The position numbers were made by a program, and so were the translations under genes. Below the pieces are notes generated by a model. That model saw only the letters and a list, made by a program, of their open reading frames with translations. It was not told the origin of the DNA and made no database searches. This document shows positions 22,565 to 30,179 of a stretch of DNA of 33,677 nt, piece after piece. Each line of letters begins with the position of its first letter. Position 1 is the stretch's first letter. The stretch lies in the NCBI GenBank assembly GCA_934180065.1, contig CAKPRA010000018.1, forward strand, positions 1-33,677. Reading direction: 5' to 3'. The DNA is from an uncultured Clostridia bacterium. GTDB lineage: Bacteria; Bacillota; Clostridia; TANB77; CAG-508.

Positions 22565-24691
22565 ATGGGAAGAACGGTAAATGAATTAGAGTATTTTGAT
22601 TTTTCTGCACAACCAGGAAAAGAAAAATCAGGTAGAATTAGTCAATATGTTGGAAATATACTAATTAGTGTTATAACATATTACACAGGACAAAATTATA
22701 TAAAACAAGCATATATTTCGTTATTGAATCAAACATTTCCACATTGGGAATGGTTAATTGTAACAAATAAAATTGACAATACACTTAAAGAGCTTAAGAA
22801 AATAGATAAAAGGATAAAAATAATAGAGATAGAAGAAGATAGAATTGCAATGGCTCAATATATTGCAGCTGAGCAAGCTAAAAGCGACATTCTATTATTA
22901 TTTCCAGAAGAAGATTTAATTGATAAAACAATGCTTGAATGTGGATATTTTACTATGAAAACAAATCCAGAAGGAATTTGGGCATATTCAAGAATGGTTA
23001 ATTTCGATAAAAGTAATGGTCTATATAATGAGAAATTAGCAATATATAAAATGGCTAAGAAAAATATTATTTCAAAATGTGCCTGTATTAGAAAAGATAA
23101 ATTTTTAGAGCTAAGTGAATTTATGAAACTACCAGATGGTGTGAACGAAGACTGGTACATGTGGTTATATTTTCTAAGTAAAAAATATGTACCAATTAAG
23201 ATGGATTTTTATGGATATTGGCATAGAAAGAAAAACGAAAACATAGAAACTGTAAATAATATTACTAAATTATCAAAAGAGTATATTGATAAAATGAAAT
23301 CTGAAATAAAGTTAGATACAAACACAATAGAATTCGATAAAATTTATCAAATTGATTATAAGGATATACCGCAAAAAATAGATTTAACAAAAAAGGAGAT
23401 TTTTAATAGTGATAAAAAGAAAATACTATTTATAGCACCTTGGTTTGTTGTTGGTGGAGCAGATATATTTATGCTTAATTTAATAAAAGGATTAAATGCA
23501 AAAGGGTATGAAATAAGTGTTGTTACAACCCAAAAATGTGATTATATATTAAGACAACAAGTTGAAAAATATGTTGAAGAATACTTTGATTTAACAACAT
23601 TCTTAAAAGAAAAGGATTGGGCTAGTTTTATATACCATATTATAAAATCAAGAAAAATTCAGTGTGTTTTTATAAGTAATAGTTTTTATGGATATTATGT
23701 TTTGCCATGGCTTAAATATCACTTTAAAGATGTTCCATTTGTTGATTATATTCATGCAGAAAATTGGACCTTAAGAAATGGAGGTTTCCCTAAGGATTCA
23801 AATGCGGTGGCAAATTATCTAGATGAAACATATACATGTACGAAACATCTAAAAGAAATAATGTATAAAATAATGAATCGAAATATAAAAAATATTAAAA
23901 CCGTGTATATTGGCACAGATACAGATAAATATGATAATAAAAAGAAGTATGATGGTGAGGAAGAGCTTTGTAACAAATATAAGAATAAAAAAGTTATATT
24001 ATTTGTAGGTAGAATGGTTCATTATAAACGACCTCTTTTTGCAATAGAAGTTTTAAAAGAATTATTAAAACAGCGAAATGATGTAAAATTAGTAATGGTT
24101 GGTGATGGTGCTGCATTTGAAGATGTTAAGAAGAAAATTGAGGATGAAAAATTAGAGGATTATGTTGATGTATATGGAATGCAAGATGATGTAAGAAAAT
24201 TCTATAAAATTGCAGATGTAACTTTAATATGCTCTCTAAGAGAAGGATTAACATTAACAACATATGAATCATTATCAATGGGAACTCCAGTAGTTTCTTG
24301 TAATATCGGAGGACAAAAAGAGCTTATTAGTAAAGATGTAGGAGTTTTGGTAAGACCATATCAAATGCCAGAGCAACAATTTGATTTTGACTATTCTGCA
24401 GATGAAATTGAAGAATATAAAAATGCTATATTGAAAATATTAGAAAATGAAAATAAAATTAATTATGAAGAAATATGCAGAGAAAAGGTCGTTAAAGATT
24501 TTTCTATAAATAAAATGATTAATGATATGGATAAATATTTAACTAAACTTATAAAATCAAAATCAAAAGTTAATCCAAGCTATTGTAATAGTATTGGTTT
24601 TGCAGAAAGATATTTACTTGTAAATAGTATGTTAGAAGCTTTAAATAAAAGTATTGAAGAAAAGAACAAGGAGATTGGTAATAATGGATAA
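22565..24691 (+). CDS. Bifunctional glycosyltransferase: GT2-like plus GT4-like domains
   Basis: 708 residues. Residues about 30-225 are GT-A/GT2-like: ILISVITYYTGQNYIKQAY, the acidic LLLFPEEDLID in the DXD position, and a W/Y-rich acceptor part (NEDWYMWLYFLS). Residues about 280-690 are a GT-B/GT4-like transferase with ILFIAPWFVVGGADIFMLN, VGRMVHYKRP, VMVGDGA and the E-x7-E motif in SLREGLTLTTYESLSMGTP. It probably adds two sugars in building a surface polysaccharide or glycolipid; the donor and acceptor are unknown. The ribosome binding site (AAAGGA) is moderate. Its last 8 bases overlap the next gene, so the pair is translationally coupled. Confidence 0.85.
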   Translation: MGRTVNELEYFDFSAQPGKEKSGRISQYVGNILISVITYYTGQNYIKQAYISLLNQTFPHWEWLIVTNKIDNTLKELKKIDKRIKIIEIEEDRIAMAQYIAAEQAKSDILLLFPEEDLIDKTMLECGYFTMKTNPEGIWAYSRMVNFDKSNGLYNEKLAIYKMAKKNIISKCACIRKDKFLELSEFMKLPDGVNEDWYMWLYFLSKKYVPIKMDFYGYWHRKKNENIETVNNITKLSKEYIDKMKSEIKLDTNTIEFDKIYQIDYKDIPQKIDLTKKEIFNSDKKKILFIAPWFVVGGADIFMLNLIKGLNAKGYEISVVTTQKCDYILRQQVEKYVEEYFDLTTFLKEKDWASFIYHIIKSRKIQCVFISNSFYGYYVLPWLKYHFKDVPFVDYIHAENWTLRNGGFPKDSNAVANYLDETYTCTKHLKEIMYKIMNRNIKNIKTVYIGTDTDKYDNKKKYDGEEELCNKYKNKKVILFVGRMVHYKRPLFAIEVLKELLKQRNDVKLVMVGDGAAFEDVKKKIEDEKLEDYVDVYGMQDDVRKFYKIADVTLICSLREGLTLTTYESLSMGTPVVSCNIGGQKELISKDVGVLVRPYQMPEQQFDFDYSADEIEEYKNAILKILENENKINYEEICREKVVKDFSINKMINDMDKYLTKLIKSKSKVNPSYCNSIGFAERYLLVNSMLEALNKSIEEKNKEIGNNG

Positions 24692-25715
24692 AAGGAAAAT
24701 TGCAATAATTGCAGATATACCTAATTGGTCATTCGATATAATAGCAAAGTTAATAAAAAAGGAATTATCTTATAAATATCAAATTGATATATTTTATTGT
24801 GTTACAGAATTTAATAAAGATTTATTTCAAATATTGGAGAAAACAAAAAATTATGATGTTATTCATTTTCTAGCAAGAAAACTATTAATGCAATTTGAAG
24901 ATGAAAATTTTAAGCAAAACATTAAAGATAATAATTATGATTATGATGAATATGTGAGTAATGTTACAAAGAAAATAACTACGTGCGTATATGACCATTT
25001 AGCTATTAATGATCCGGATATTGATTATAGAAAAATATATAGGCTATATTGTAAAGAATATTTGGTTTGTTCAAAAAAGCTATATGATATTTATGCTAAT
25101 ATACCAAATTGTCCTAAGCCCTGGGGTGAAATCATTGATACAATAGATATAGACATATTTACTCCATCTAATTTGGAAAGATTCGATAAAGCTAATATAG
25201 AGAATAGACCATTAGTAATTGGCTGGGTTGGTAATAGTAATTGGAATAAAAAGTCAGATAATGATATAGATTATAAAGGATTGAAAACTATATTAGAAGT
25301 TGCAATAAAAGAGCTAAAAGATGAAGGGTATAATATAGTTTCTCATTATGCAGATGTGAATGATAAATACCGTGATGCTATAGAAATGCAAAAGTATTAT
25401 AGTGAAATAGATATATATACATGTGTTTCATTAATTGAAGGAACACCAAGACCTGTGTTGGAATCTATGTGTTGTGGAGTTCCAATCATAACAACTGATG
25501 TAGGAATTGTATATGAAGTTTTAGGAAATAAACAAAAAGAATTTATAATTAAAGATAGGTCAGTTGAGGCTTTAAAAGAAAAAATAATATTTTTATATAA
25601 TAATAGATCTGTATTAAAAAAGCTATCAGATGAAAATATAAAAGAAGGTAAAAAGAATTCATCAAAAACAACGATAAATAAGTATATTGAATTATTTGAT
25701 AGCATAATAAATTAG
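24684..25715 (+). CDS. GT4-family glycosyltransferase
   Basis: 343 residues. ATG 24684 follows AAGGAG (24668-24673) and overlaps the previous stop; an earlier in-frame ATG (24654) has no site. The N-terminal GT-B half is short (AIIADIPNWSFDIIAKLI, YDVIHFLARK). The C-terminal half carries VIGWVGNSNWNKK, SEIDIYTCVSLIEGTPRPVLESMCCGVPII with E-x7-E (split here as SLIEGTPRPVLES and MCCGVPII), and a final helical tail. It is likely a partner of the bifunctional transferase upstream in the same glycan pathway. The sugar is not predictable. Confidence 0.82.
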   Translation: MDKRKIAIIADIPNWSFDIIAKLIKKELSYKYQIDIFYCVTEFNKDLFQILEKTKNYDVIHFLARKLLMQFEDENFKQNIKDNNYDYDEYVSNVTKKITTCVYDHLAINDPDIDYRKIYRLYCKEYLVCSKKLYDIYANIPNCPKPWGEIIDTIDIDIFTPSNLERFDKANIENRPLVIGWVGNSNWNKKSDNDIDYKGLKTILEVAIKELKDEGYNIVSHYADVNDKYRDAIEMQKYYSEIDIYTCVSLIEGTPRPVLESMCCGVPIITTDVGIVYEVLGNKQKEFIIKDRSVEALKEKIIFLYNNRSVLKKLSDENIKEGKKNSSKTTINKYIELFDSIIN

Positions 25716-25716
25716 A

Positions 25717-25744
25717 AAAGTGGAAAAAAGGAGCGGTCCACTTT
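25717..25744. repeat. REP-like palindrome (GGAGCGGTCC type)
   Basis: AAAGTGGA (25717-25724) pairs with TCCACTTT (25737-25744) around aaaaggagcgg, just after the glycosyltransferase stop. The word GGAGCGGTCC resembles the GGGGACGGTTC element at 22425-22459 in design. Confidence 0.5.
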
Positions 25745-25758
25745 GGCACAAATTTTTG

Positions 25759-25787
25759 TTGACTTATAATAATTATGAATATATAAT
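25759..25787 (+). promoter_or_regulatory. Promoter of glmM
   Basis: TTGACT (25759-25764) and TATAAT (25782-25787) are 17 bp apart, 30 bases before the start codon. Confidence 0.8.
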
Positions 25788-25817
25788 AATTCAAGATTTT
25801 ATAAGGAGGTACAACAG

Positions 25818-27197
25818 ATGAGAAAATATTTTGGAACAGATGGAATCAGGAGAATTGCAAATACAGAATTAACTCCTGAATTAGTATATAAAGTAGCAAA
25901 GGCAGGAGCGTATGTGTTATCTAAACATACAGACCATGCACCAACAATATTTATAGGAAGGGATACACGTATATCAGGAACACTTATTGAAAGTGCTATG
26001 ACAGCTGGATTTTTAAGCTATGGTGCAAATGTAAAAATGTTAGGTGTAATGCCAACACCAGCAGTTGCATATTTAACAAAAAAATTCAAAGCAGATGCAA
26101 GTGTTGTTATATCAGCATCACACAATACATTTGAATTTAACGGAGTAAAATATTTCAGCAACAAAGGTATGAAAATTCCAGATGAATTAGAAGAAGAAAT
26201 TGAAGAAGTTATGGATTCTGGAAAAATAAATGAATTAACAGCTGTTAATGATAAAATAGGAACATCAGAAATAGTAACAGAATTACTAGACGAATATGTT
26301 TATTTCTTTAGAAAAAACTTTGAAGAAGATTTAGAAAGATTAAACAGAGATGACTTTGTAGTAGCTGTAGATACAGCAAATGGAGCAACATCAGTAGTTG
26401 CAGATAAAGTTTTTACAGTATTAGGAATAAAACATCATATATTAAATGATAGTCCAAATGGAATTAACATAAACGACGGATGTGGCTCTACACATCTAGA
26501 AATGTTAAAACAATATGTAATAGACAAAAAATGTAGTTTAGGAATTGCATATGATGGAGATGGAGATAGATGTTTAGCTGTTGACGAAAATGGAAATGAA
26601 ATAGATGGAGATAAAATAATAGCAATAATTTCACAATACTTAAAATCAAAAGGAAAATTAAACAAAGACACAATAGTAGCAACAGTAATGAGCAATTTAG
26701 GATTAAACAAATATGCTAAACAAAATGAATTAAACTTTGTTCAAACAAAAGTTGGAGATAGATATGTTTTAGAAGAAATGCTAAAAAACGGATACAATCT
26801 AGGAGGAGAGCAATCAGGACATGTAATATGTTTAGACTACAATCCAACAGGTGACGGAATTTTAACATCATTAATGATAATAAGAGCAATATTAGAGCAA
26901 GGCAAAAAAGCATCAGAAGTTGCATCAATAATGAAAGCATATCCACAAGTATTAATAAATGCCAAAGTATCATCAGATAAAAAATATGACTTTGACAAAG
27001 ACGAAGAAATAAAATCAGCAATAGAAAAATTAAACAAAGAATTTGATGGCAACGGAAGAGTTCTAATAAGAGCATCAGGAACAGAGCCACTAGTAAGAGT
27101 AATGATAGAAGGCGAAGACCAAGACTACATAAAACAAAAAGCACAAACAATAGCAAATTTAATTGAACAGAAACTTGGGGATGGAGCAAAAAAATAA
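25818..27197 (+). CDS. glmM: Phosphoglucosamine mutase
   Basis: 459 residues, close to the usual 445-450. It converts glucosamine-6-phosphate to glucosamine-1-phosphate for UDP-GlcNAc and peptidoglycan synthesis. All motifs are visible: YFGTDGIRR at the start, the phosphoserine loop VISASHNTFEFNGVK, the Mg-binding YDGDGDRCLAVD, GGEQSGHVI for substrate specificity, and the phosphate-binding RASGTEPLVRVMIEG at the C-terminus. AAGGAGG precedes the ATG. It is a single gene behind its own promoter, next to two glycosyltransferases that may draw on the same sugar pool. The 3-prime half is strikingly A-rich in codon choice. Confidence 0.97.
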   Translation: MRKYFGTDGIRRIANTELTPELVYKVAKAGAYVLSKHTDHAPTIFIGRDTRISGTLIESAMTAGFLSYGANVKMLGVMPTPAVAYLTKKFKADASVVISASHNTFEFNGVKYFSNKGMKIPDELEEEIEEVMDSGKINELTAVNDKIGTSEIVTELLDEYVYFFRKNFEEDLERLNRDDFVVAVDTANGATSVVADKVFTVLGIKHHILNDSPNGININDGCGSTHLEMLKQYVIDKKCSLGIAYDGDGDRCLAVDENGNEIDGDKIIAIISQYLKSKGKLNKDTIVATVMSNLGLNKYAKQNELNFVQTKVGDRYVLEEMLKNGYNLGGEQSGHVICLDYNPTGDGILTSLMIIRAILEQGKKASEVASIMKAYPQVLINAKVSSDKKYDFDKDEEIKSAIEKLNKEFDGNGRVLIRASGTEPLVRVMIEGEDQDYIKQKAQTIANLIEQKLGDGAKK

Positions 27198-27233
27198 AGA
27201 GAATCTAAACATTGTAAAATATGAGAATTTGAT

Positions 27234-27267
27234 TTGACAAATAACACATTACATGTTACCATAACAT
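27234..27267 (+). promoter_or_regulatory. Promoter with palindromic operator
   Basis: TTGACA (27234-27239) and TACCAT (27257-27262) are 17 bp apart. The inverted repeat ATGTTA-CCA-TAACAT (27253-27267) covers the -10 region, a place where a repressor would block polymerase. Confidence 0.5.
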
Positions 27268-27269
27268 CA

Positions 27270-27476
27270 TAGTATTTCAATTAGACCATTCGCGTAATAC
27301 TATCTTAAGGAAATAAACTAGAAATAGTTTTAATAATAAAGAATGTTATAAAATCTTTCTTTATGAATGGCAAAAATATAAACCATAGCAAAATTTTATG
27401 GTTGTTTTTGCATATGTTCATAAGGAGGGATTTTATTTTTTTACAACCAAATAAAAGTAAATGAAGGAAGGAGTGT
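27270..27476 (+). promoter_or_regulatory. Hairpin-rich leader upstream of the methyltransferase
   Basis: Three hairpins follow the promoter: AGTATT (27271-27276) / AATACT (27296-27301); ATAAAGAA / TTCTTTAT around 27340-27366; and AACCATA / TATGGTT followed by GTTTTTG (about 27381-27411), which looks like an intrinsic terminator. This is either a short RNA or an attenuated leader. A ribosome-binding-like AAGGAGGG follows at about 27422-27429 without a good start codon. I recognise no riboswitch class. Confidence 0.45.
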
Positions 27477-27497
27477 ATGTTGTATTTAAGTTATTAA
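27477..27497 (+). CDS. Possible six-residue leader peptide MLYLSY
   Basis: ATG 27477 follows the strong GGAAGGAG with good spacing, and the frame stops at TAA 27495-27497, 21 bases before the methyltransferase ATG. The methyltransferase start itself has no recognisable ribosome binding site, so this mini-frame may couple or regulate its translation. This is inferred only from signals; so short a frame can occur by chance. Confidence 0.3.
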   Translation: MLYLSY

Positions 27498-27518
27498 ATA
27501 TATCATACAAGATAGAAA

Positions 27519-28268
27519 ATGAATGAGGAATTAGAATATTATTCAAAACTTGCAGATTGGGATTTTAATCAAATAAATTATAAAGAGGAGATATTAACAG
27601 ATTGGAATTTTTTCAATTGCATAAAAAGGAATACAAATGAAACATCGTTATGCTTAGATCTTGGAACAGGTGGAGGAGAAAAAGTATTGAATGAATATCC
27701 AGATGTTGGAATGGTAATTGCTACAGATTTTTCAAAGAATATGATAAATACAGCAAAGGAGAATGCAATTAAATATCCAAAAAAGAAAGTAAAGTTTTGC
27801 GAAATGAATAGTTTAAAAATGAATTTTCCAGACAACTTATTTAATCTTGTTTCTGCAAGACATACTAAAATAGATGCAAAACAAATATATAAAACCCTAG
27901 CGCCAAATGGTGTGCTTGTAATTGAAGGAATAGACAAAAAAGATTGCTGGGACTTAAAAGAAATATTTAAAAGAGGACAAGGATATAGAGAAAAAAAATC
28001 AATTTCAGAAAAAGATTATGAAGATGTTGTAAATGCCGGATTTTCAAAGATAGAAAAAGTTGAAATATTAATAAACGAATATTATGAAAATAAAGATGAT
28101 TTAATGAAATTGATACTAAAGACACCAATTATATATGATTTTTGTGAAATTGAAAATAGATGTAAACTAGTTGATATCGATTTATTTAATGAATATGTGA
28201 AAAGATTTAAAACAAATAAAGGAATATTGTTAAAAAGAGCATTATATGGAATTGTTGCCAAAAAATAA
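27519..28268 (+). CDS. Class I SAM-dependent methyltransferase
   Basis: 249 residues. Motif I is D47-LGTGGGE (CLDLGTGGGEKVL), motif II acidic D70 (VIATDFSKNMI), then FCEMNSLKMNFPDNLFNLVSARH and the motif IV-VI region LAPNGVLVIEGID. The fold is a small-molecule type methyltransferase of the UbiE/Methyltransf_11 group; the substrate is unknown. An in-frame stop at 27513-27515 rules out a longer protein. The start codon lacks a clear Shine-Dalgarno, unusual in this window. It stands alone after a structured leader. Confidence 0.8.
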   Translation: MNEELEYYSKLADWDFNQINYKEEILTDWNFFNCIKRNTNETSLCLDLGTGGGEKVLNEYPDVGMVIATDFSKNMINTAKENAIKYPKKKVKFCEMNSLKMNFPDNLFNLVSARHTKIDAKQIYKTLAPNGVLVIEGIDKKDCWDLKEIFKRGQGYREKKSISEKDYEDVVNAGFSKIEKVEILINEYYENKDDLMKLILKTPIIYDFCEIENRCKLVDIDLFNEYVKRFKTNKGILLKRALYGIVAKK

Positions 28269-28316
28269 AAAATATATTTCTAAAGATAAGGATTTTTATA
28301 ATAAATATTTATTAAT

Positions 28317-28354
28317 ATCAGTTATTATGTTATACTAAAAACATAATAACTGAT
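28317..28354 (+). promoter_or_regulatory. Operator/promoter of the MNT-HEPN operon
   Basis: Perfect 14-bp inverted arms ATCAGTTATTATGT (28317-28330) and ACATAATAACTGAT (28341-28354) enclose a 10-bp centre tatactaaaa that starts with a TATACT -10 box (28331-28336). The -35 is weak. A regulator bound here would cover the promoter core. RNA from this region would also form a hairpin. Confidence 0.65.
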
Positions 28355-28375
28355 TATTACATTAAGGAGGAGCAT

Positions 28376-28789
28376 ATGGATGATATAAAAGAAGAGCTTG
28401 AGCAAATAAAAAGGCTCTTAATAACAAAATTTAATCCATTAGCAATTATATTATTTGGTAGCTATAGCAGAAATTCTCAAAGAGAGGATAGCGATATAGA
28501 TATTGCTATGATTGCAAATGAAACAAGTAAAAATGAACTATTTGTAGTGAAAAGCAATTTAGAAGAACAAGTAAAAAGAGATATTGATTTAATAAATTTA
28601 AATTCGGAAGAAGTTTATGATAGTTTCAAATATGAAGTGTTAATGAATGGAATAGTAATATATTGCAAAGATGATTATAAATATGATTTATATAAAATTA
28701 CAACAATAAGAGAATACCTTGAATTAAACGAAAGCAGACAAGACATTATAAAAAGGATAAAAGAAGGAGGAACAATATATGGAAAATAA
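28376..28789 (+). CDS. mntA: MNT-type nucleotidyltransferase antitoxin
   Basis: 137 residues, minimal nucleotidyltransferase fold. The catalytic motif G28-S29-x10-D40-x-D42 (LFGSYSRNSQREDSDIDIA) is complete, and a third acidic residue is probably in RDIDLINL. In characterised MntA-HepT pairs the nucleotidyltransferase AMPylates a tyrosine of the HEPN toxin and silences it. AAGGAGG precedes the ATG. The last 11 bases overlap the HEPN gene, as expected for a coupled toxin-antitoxin operon. Confidence 0.88.
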   Translation: MDDIKEELEQIKRLLITKFNPLAIILFGSYSRNSQREDSDIDIAMIANETSKNELFVVKSNLEEQVKRDIDLINLNSEEVYDSFKYEVLMNGIVIYCKDDYKYDLYKITTIREYLELNESRQDIIKRIKEGGTIYGK

Positions 28790-29180
28790 GAGCGTTATAT
28801 TAAATAAGTTTGAAACAATAGAAAAATGTATAAATAGAATAAATGAAGAGTATCAAAATAATCCAGAAAATTTAGATGATTATAGAAAAATGGATATGAT
28901 AGTTTTAAATTTACAAAGGGCCTGCGAAGCAGTATTAGATTTAGCTGTATATATTGTTTCTACAAGAAAACTTGGATTACCACAAACAAAAAGAGAAGCA
29001 TTTATATTATTAGAAGAAAACAACATAATAGACTCAAAAATGTCAAAAAATATGCAAGGAATGGTTGGTTTCAGAAATATAGCAGTTCATGATTATAAGG
29101 AAATAGATGAAGAGATTTTAAAAGATGTAATTGAAAATCATTTAAATGATTTATTAGATTTTGCAAGAATCTTATTATAA
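28779..29180 (+). CDS. hepT: HEPN-domain toxin (HepT, DUF86)
   Basis: 133 residues, all-helical HEPN domain. The RNase motif R-x4-H-x-Y is intact: R99-NIAV-H104-D-Y106. R and H are the catalytic pair in HEPN RNases, and the Tyr is the residue AMPylated by MntA in known pairs. The body (KMDMIVLNLQRACEAVLDLA) matches DUF86 proteins. It starts at an ATG inside the end of the nucleotidyltransferase gene with GGAGGAAC upstream. Such pairs are plasmid- or phage-stress modules, and here the pair marks an accessory region. Confidence 0.88.
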   Translation: MENKSVILNKFETIEKCINRINEEYQNNPENLDDYRKMDMIVLNLQRACEAVLDLAVYIVSTRKLGLPQTKREAFILLEENNIIDSKMSKNMQGMVGFRNIAVHDYKEIDEEILKDVIENHLNDLLDFARILL

Positions 29181-29260
29181 TAATGAAGAAGACAGAAAAT
29201 ATTTTTAAGTCAAATATATAGCAAGAAACTTGAATAATTAAAAAGTTAAATATATGAAAA

Positions 29261-29291
29261 CAGAGCCCTCAATGAGGAGCTCTGCTTTTTT
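29261..29291. terminator. Bidirectional terminator between hepT and a convergent gene
   Basis: CAGAGCCCTC (29261-29270) pairs with GAGG plus GCTCTG (up to 29284) with one bulged A, followed by CTTTTTT. The A run on the left allows use from the minus strand also. Confidence 0.88.
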
Positions 29292-29297
29292 GAAAAA

Positions 29298-29936
29298 TCA
29301 TACATTTTTTACGAGAATTTGTCCTGCAATAACAGCAGCATCTGGACCTACAAGACCTGATGGAAAAAGATTTCCTGTTTTGAAATGTTTCATGAAGTAT
29401 TGACGAATTACAATATATTCGGATTTTTTTCTATCTGGCTGTACCATGTAAAATTCATCACAGCGGGAGAAACAATTACCATATCTTGCTTTAAAAAATC
29501 TTGGACGATTAATTCTTGAAGCATTATAGTGAATTTTTCCACCAAATTCATTCTCCATCATCTTTTTAGAAATTTCCTTAACCATAGATATTCTATAACA
29601 ATTTGGAAATTCTTTATCAAGATGTGAGAATGGAATACTATACAGCTTTTTGCAAAAATCCTCATAACATGAAACATTATTTGCTGCATAAGCCAAATTT
29701 TCTGCCGTTTCATCAGATACTTCGTACTCGACATAGCAACCAACTGAGCCATAGTTACCAACGAAATAGTCTCCAGATGGCATATCACCATCATTTGCCA
29801 TTCGGTATTCCATGATGTCGCCATACTCATCATAAGCAACGTCTGAAATATGACTTATAATGGATTTTATTTCTGCTGATGTCTTGCCAAAAATCTTCTC
29901 GAAGAAATCTTTAGACAGGTTGATTTTTCTTTTCAT
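29298..29936 (-). CDS. Orphan protein of unknown function
   Basis: 212 residues from the second Met (29936), which is 7 bases from GGAGG; the first Met (29942) is only 1 base away and unlikely. No signal peptide or membrane segment is present. The protein is rich in Tyr, Asn and Asp (EYGDIMEYRMANDGDMPSGD, NYGSVGCYVEYEVSD), then a helical stretch, and a basic Arg/Phe-rich part (INRPRFFKARYGNCF). The C-terminus is Gly/Val-rich. I recognise no family. Base composition is less AT-rich than its neighbours, consistent with transfer. It is divergent from the amidase-like gene. Confidence 0.65.
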   Translation of the reverse strand: MKRKINLSKDFFEKIFGKTSAEIKSIISHISDVAYDEYGDIMEYRMANDGDMPSGDYFVGNYGSVGCYVEYEVSDETAENLAYAANNVSCYEDFCKKLYSIPFSHLDKEFPNCYRISMVKEISKKMMENEFGGKIHYNASRINRPRFFKARYGNCFSRCDEFYMVQPDRKKSEYIVIRQYFMKHFKTGNLFPSGLVGPDAAVIAGQILVKNV

Positions 29937-30114
29937 GTGCATACCTCCATAATATAAGTATTGTAAAAATAATGTTAGAAAACCTGGGGTATTTGCAAAA
30001 TAGGTTTTATGGATATATTATACTATTTTTTACCGAAAAAATCAAGTTATGTAAATCTATTTCTGTTTTTATCCTAAAATCTTATGATTGACCCTGTGGC
30101 TTCATTATTAGAAG

Positions 30115-30143
30115 TTGACATAACAACGAAAACATTGTAAAAT
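30115..30143 (+). promoter_or_regulatory. Promoter of the amidase-like gene
   Basis: TTGACA (30115-30120) and TAAAAT (30138-30143) are 17 bp apart, 36 bases before the start codon. Confidence 0.8.
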
Positions 30144-30179
30144 ATAAGTAGCGATTAATTCACATAGGGAGGTAGAAAA

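Noticed and set aside
26716..27189. 157-codon minus-strand frame within glmM
   Set aside because: Shadow of A-rich glmM codons giving a Leu-rich nonsense protein; glmM motifs on the plus strand are complete.
27461..27526. 22-codon frame starting at ATG 27461 and overlapping the methyltransferase start
   Set aside because: It has no ribosome binding site; the shorter MLYLSY frame has a strong one and is the better candidate.
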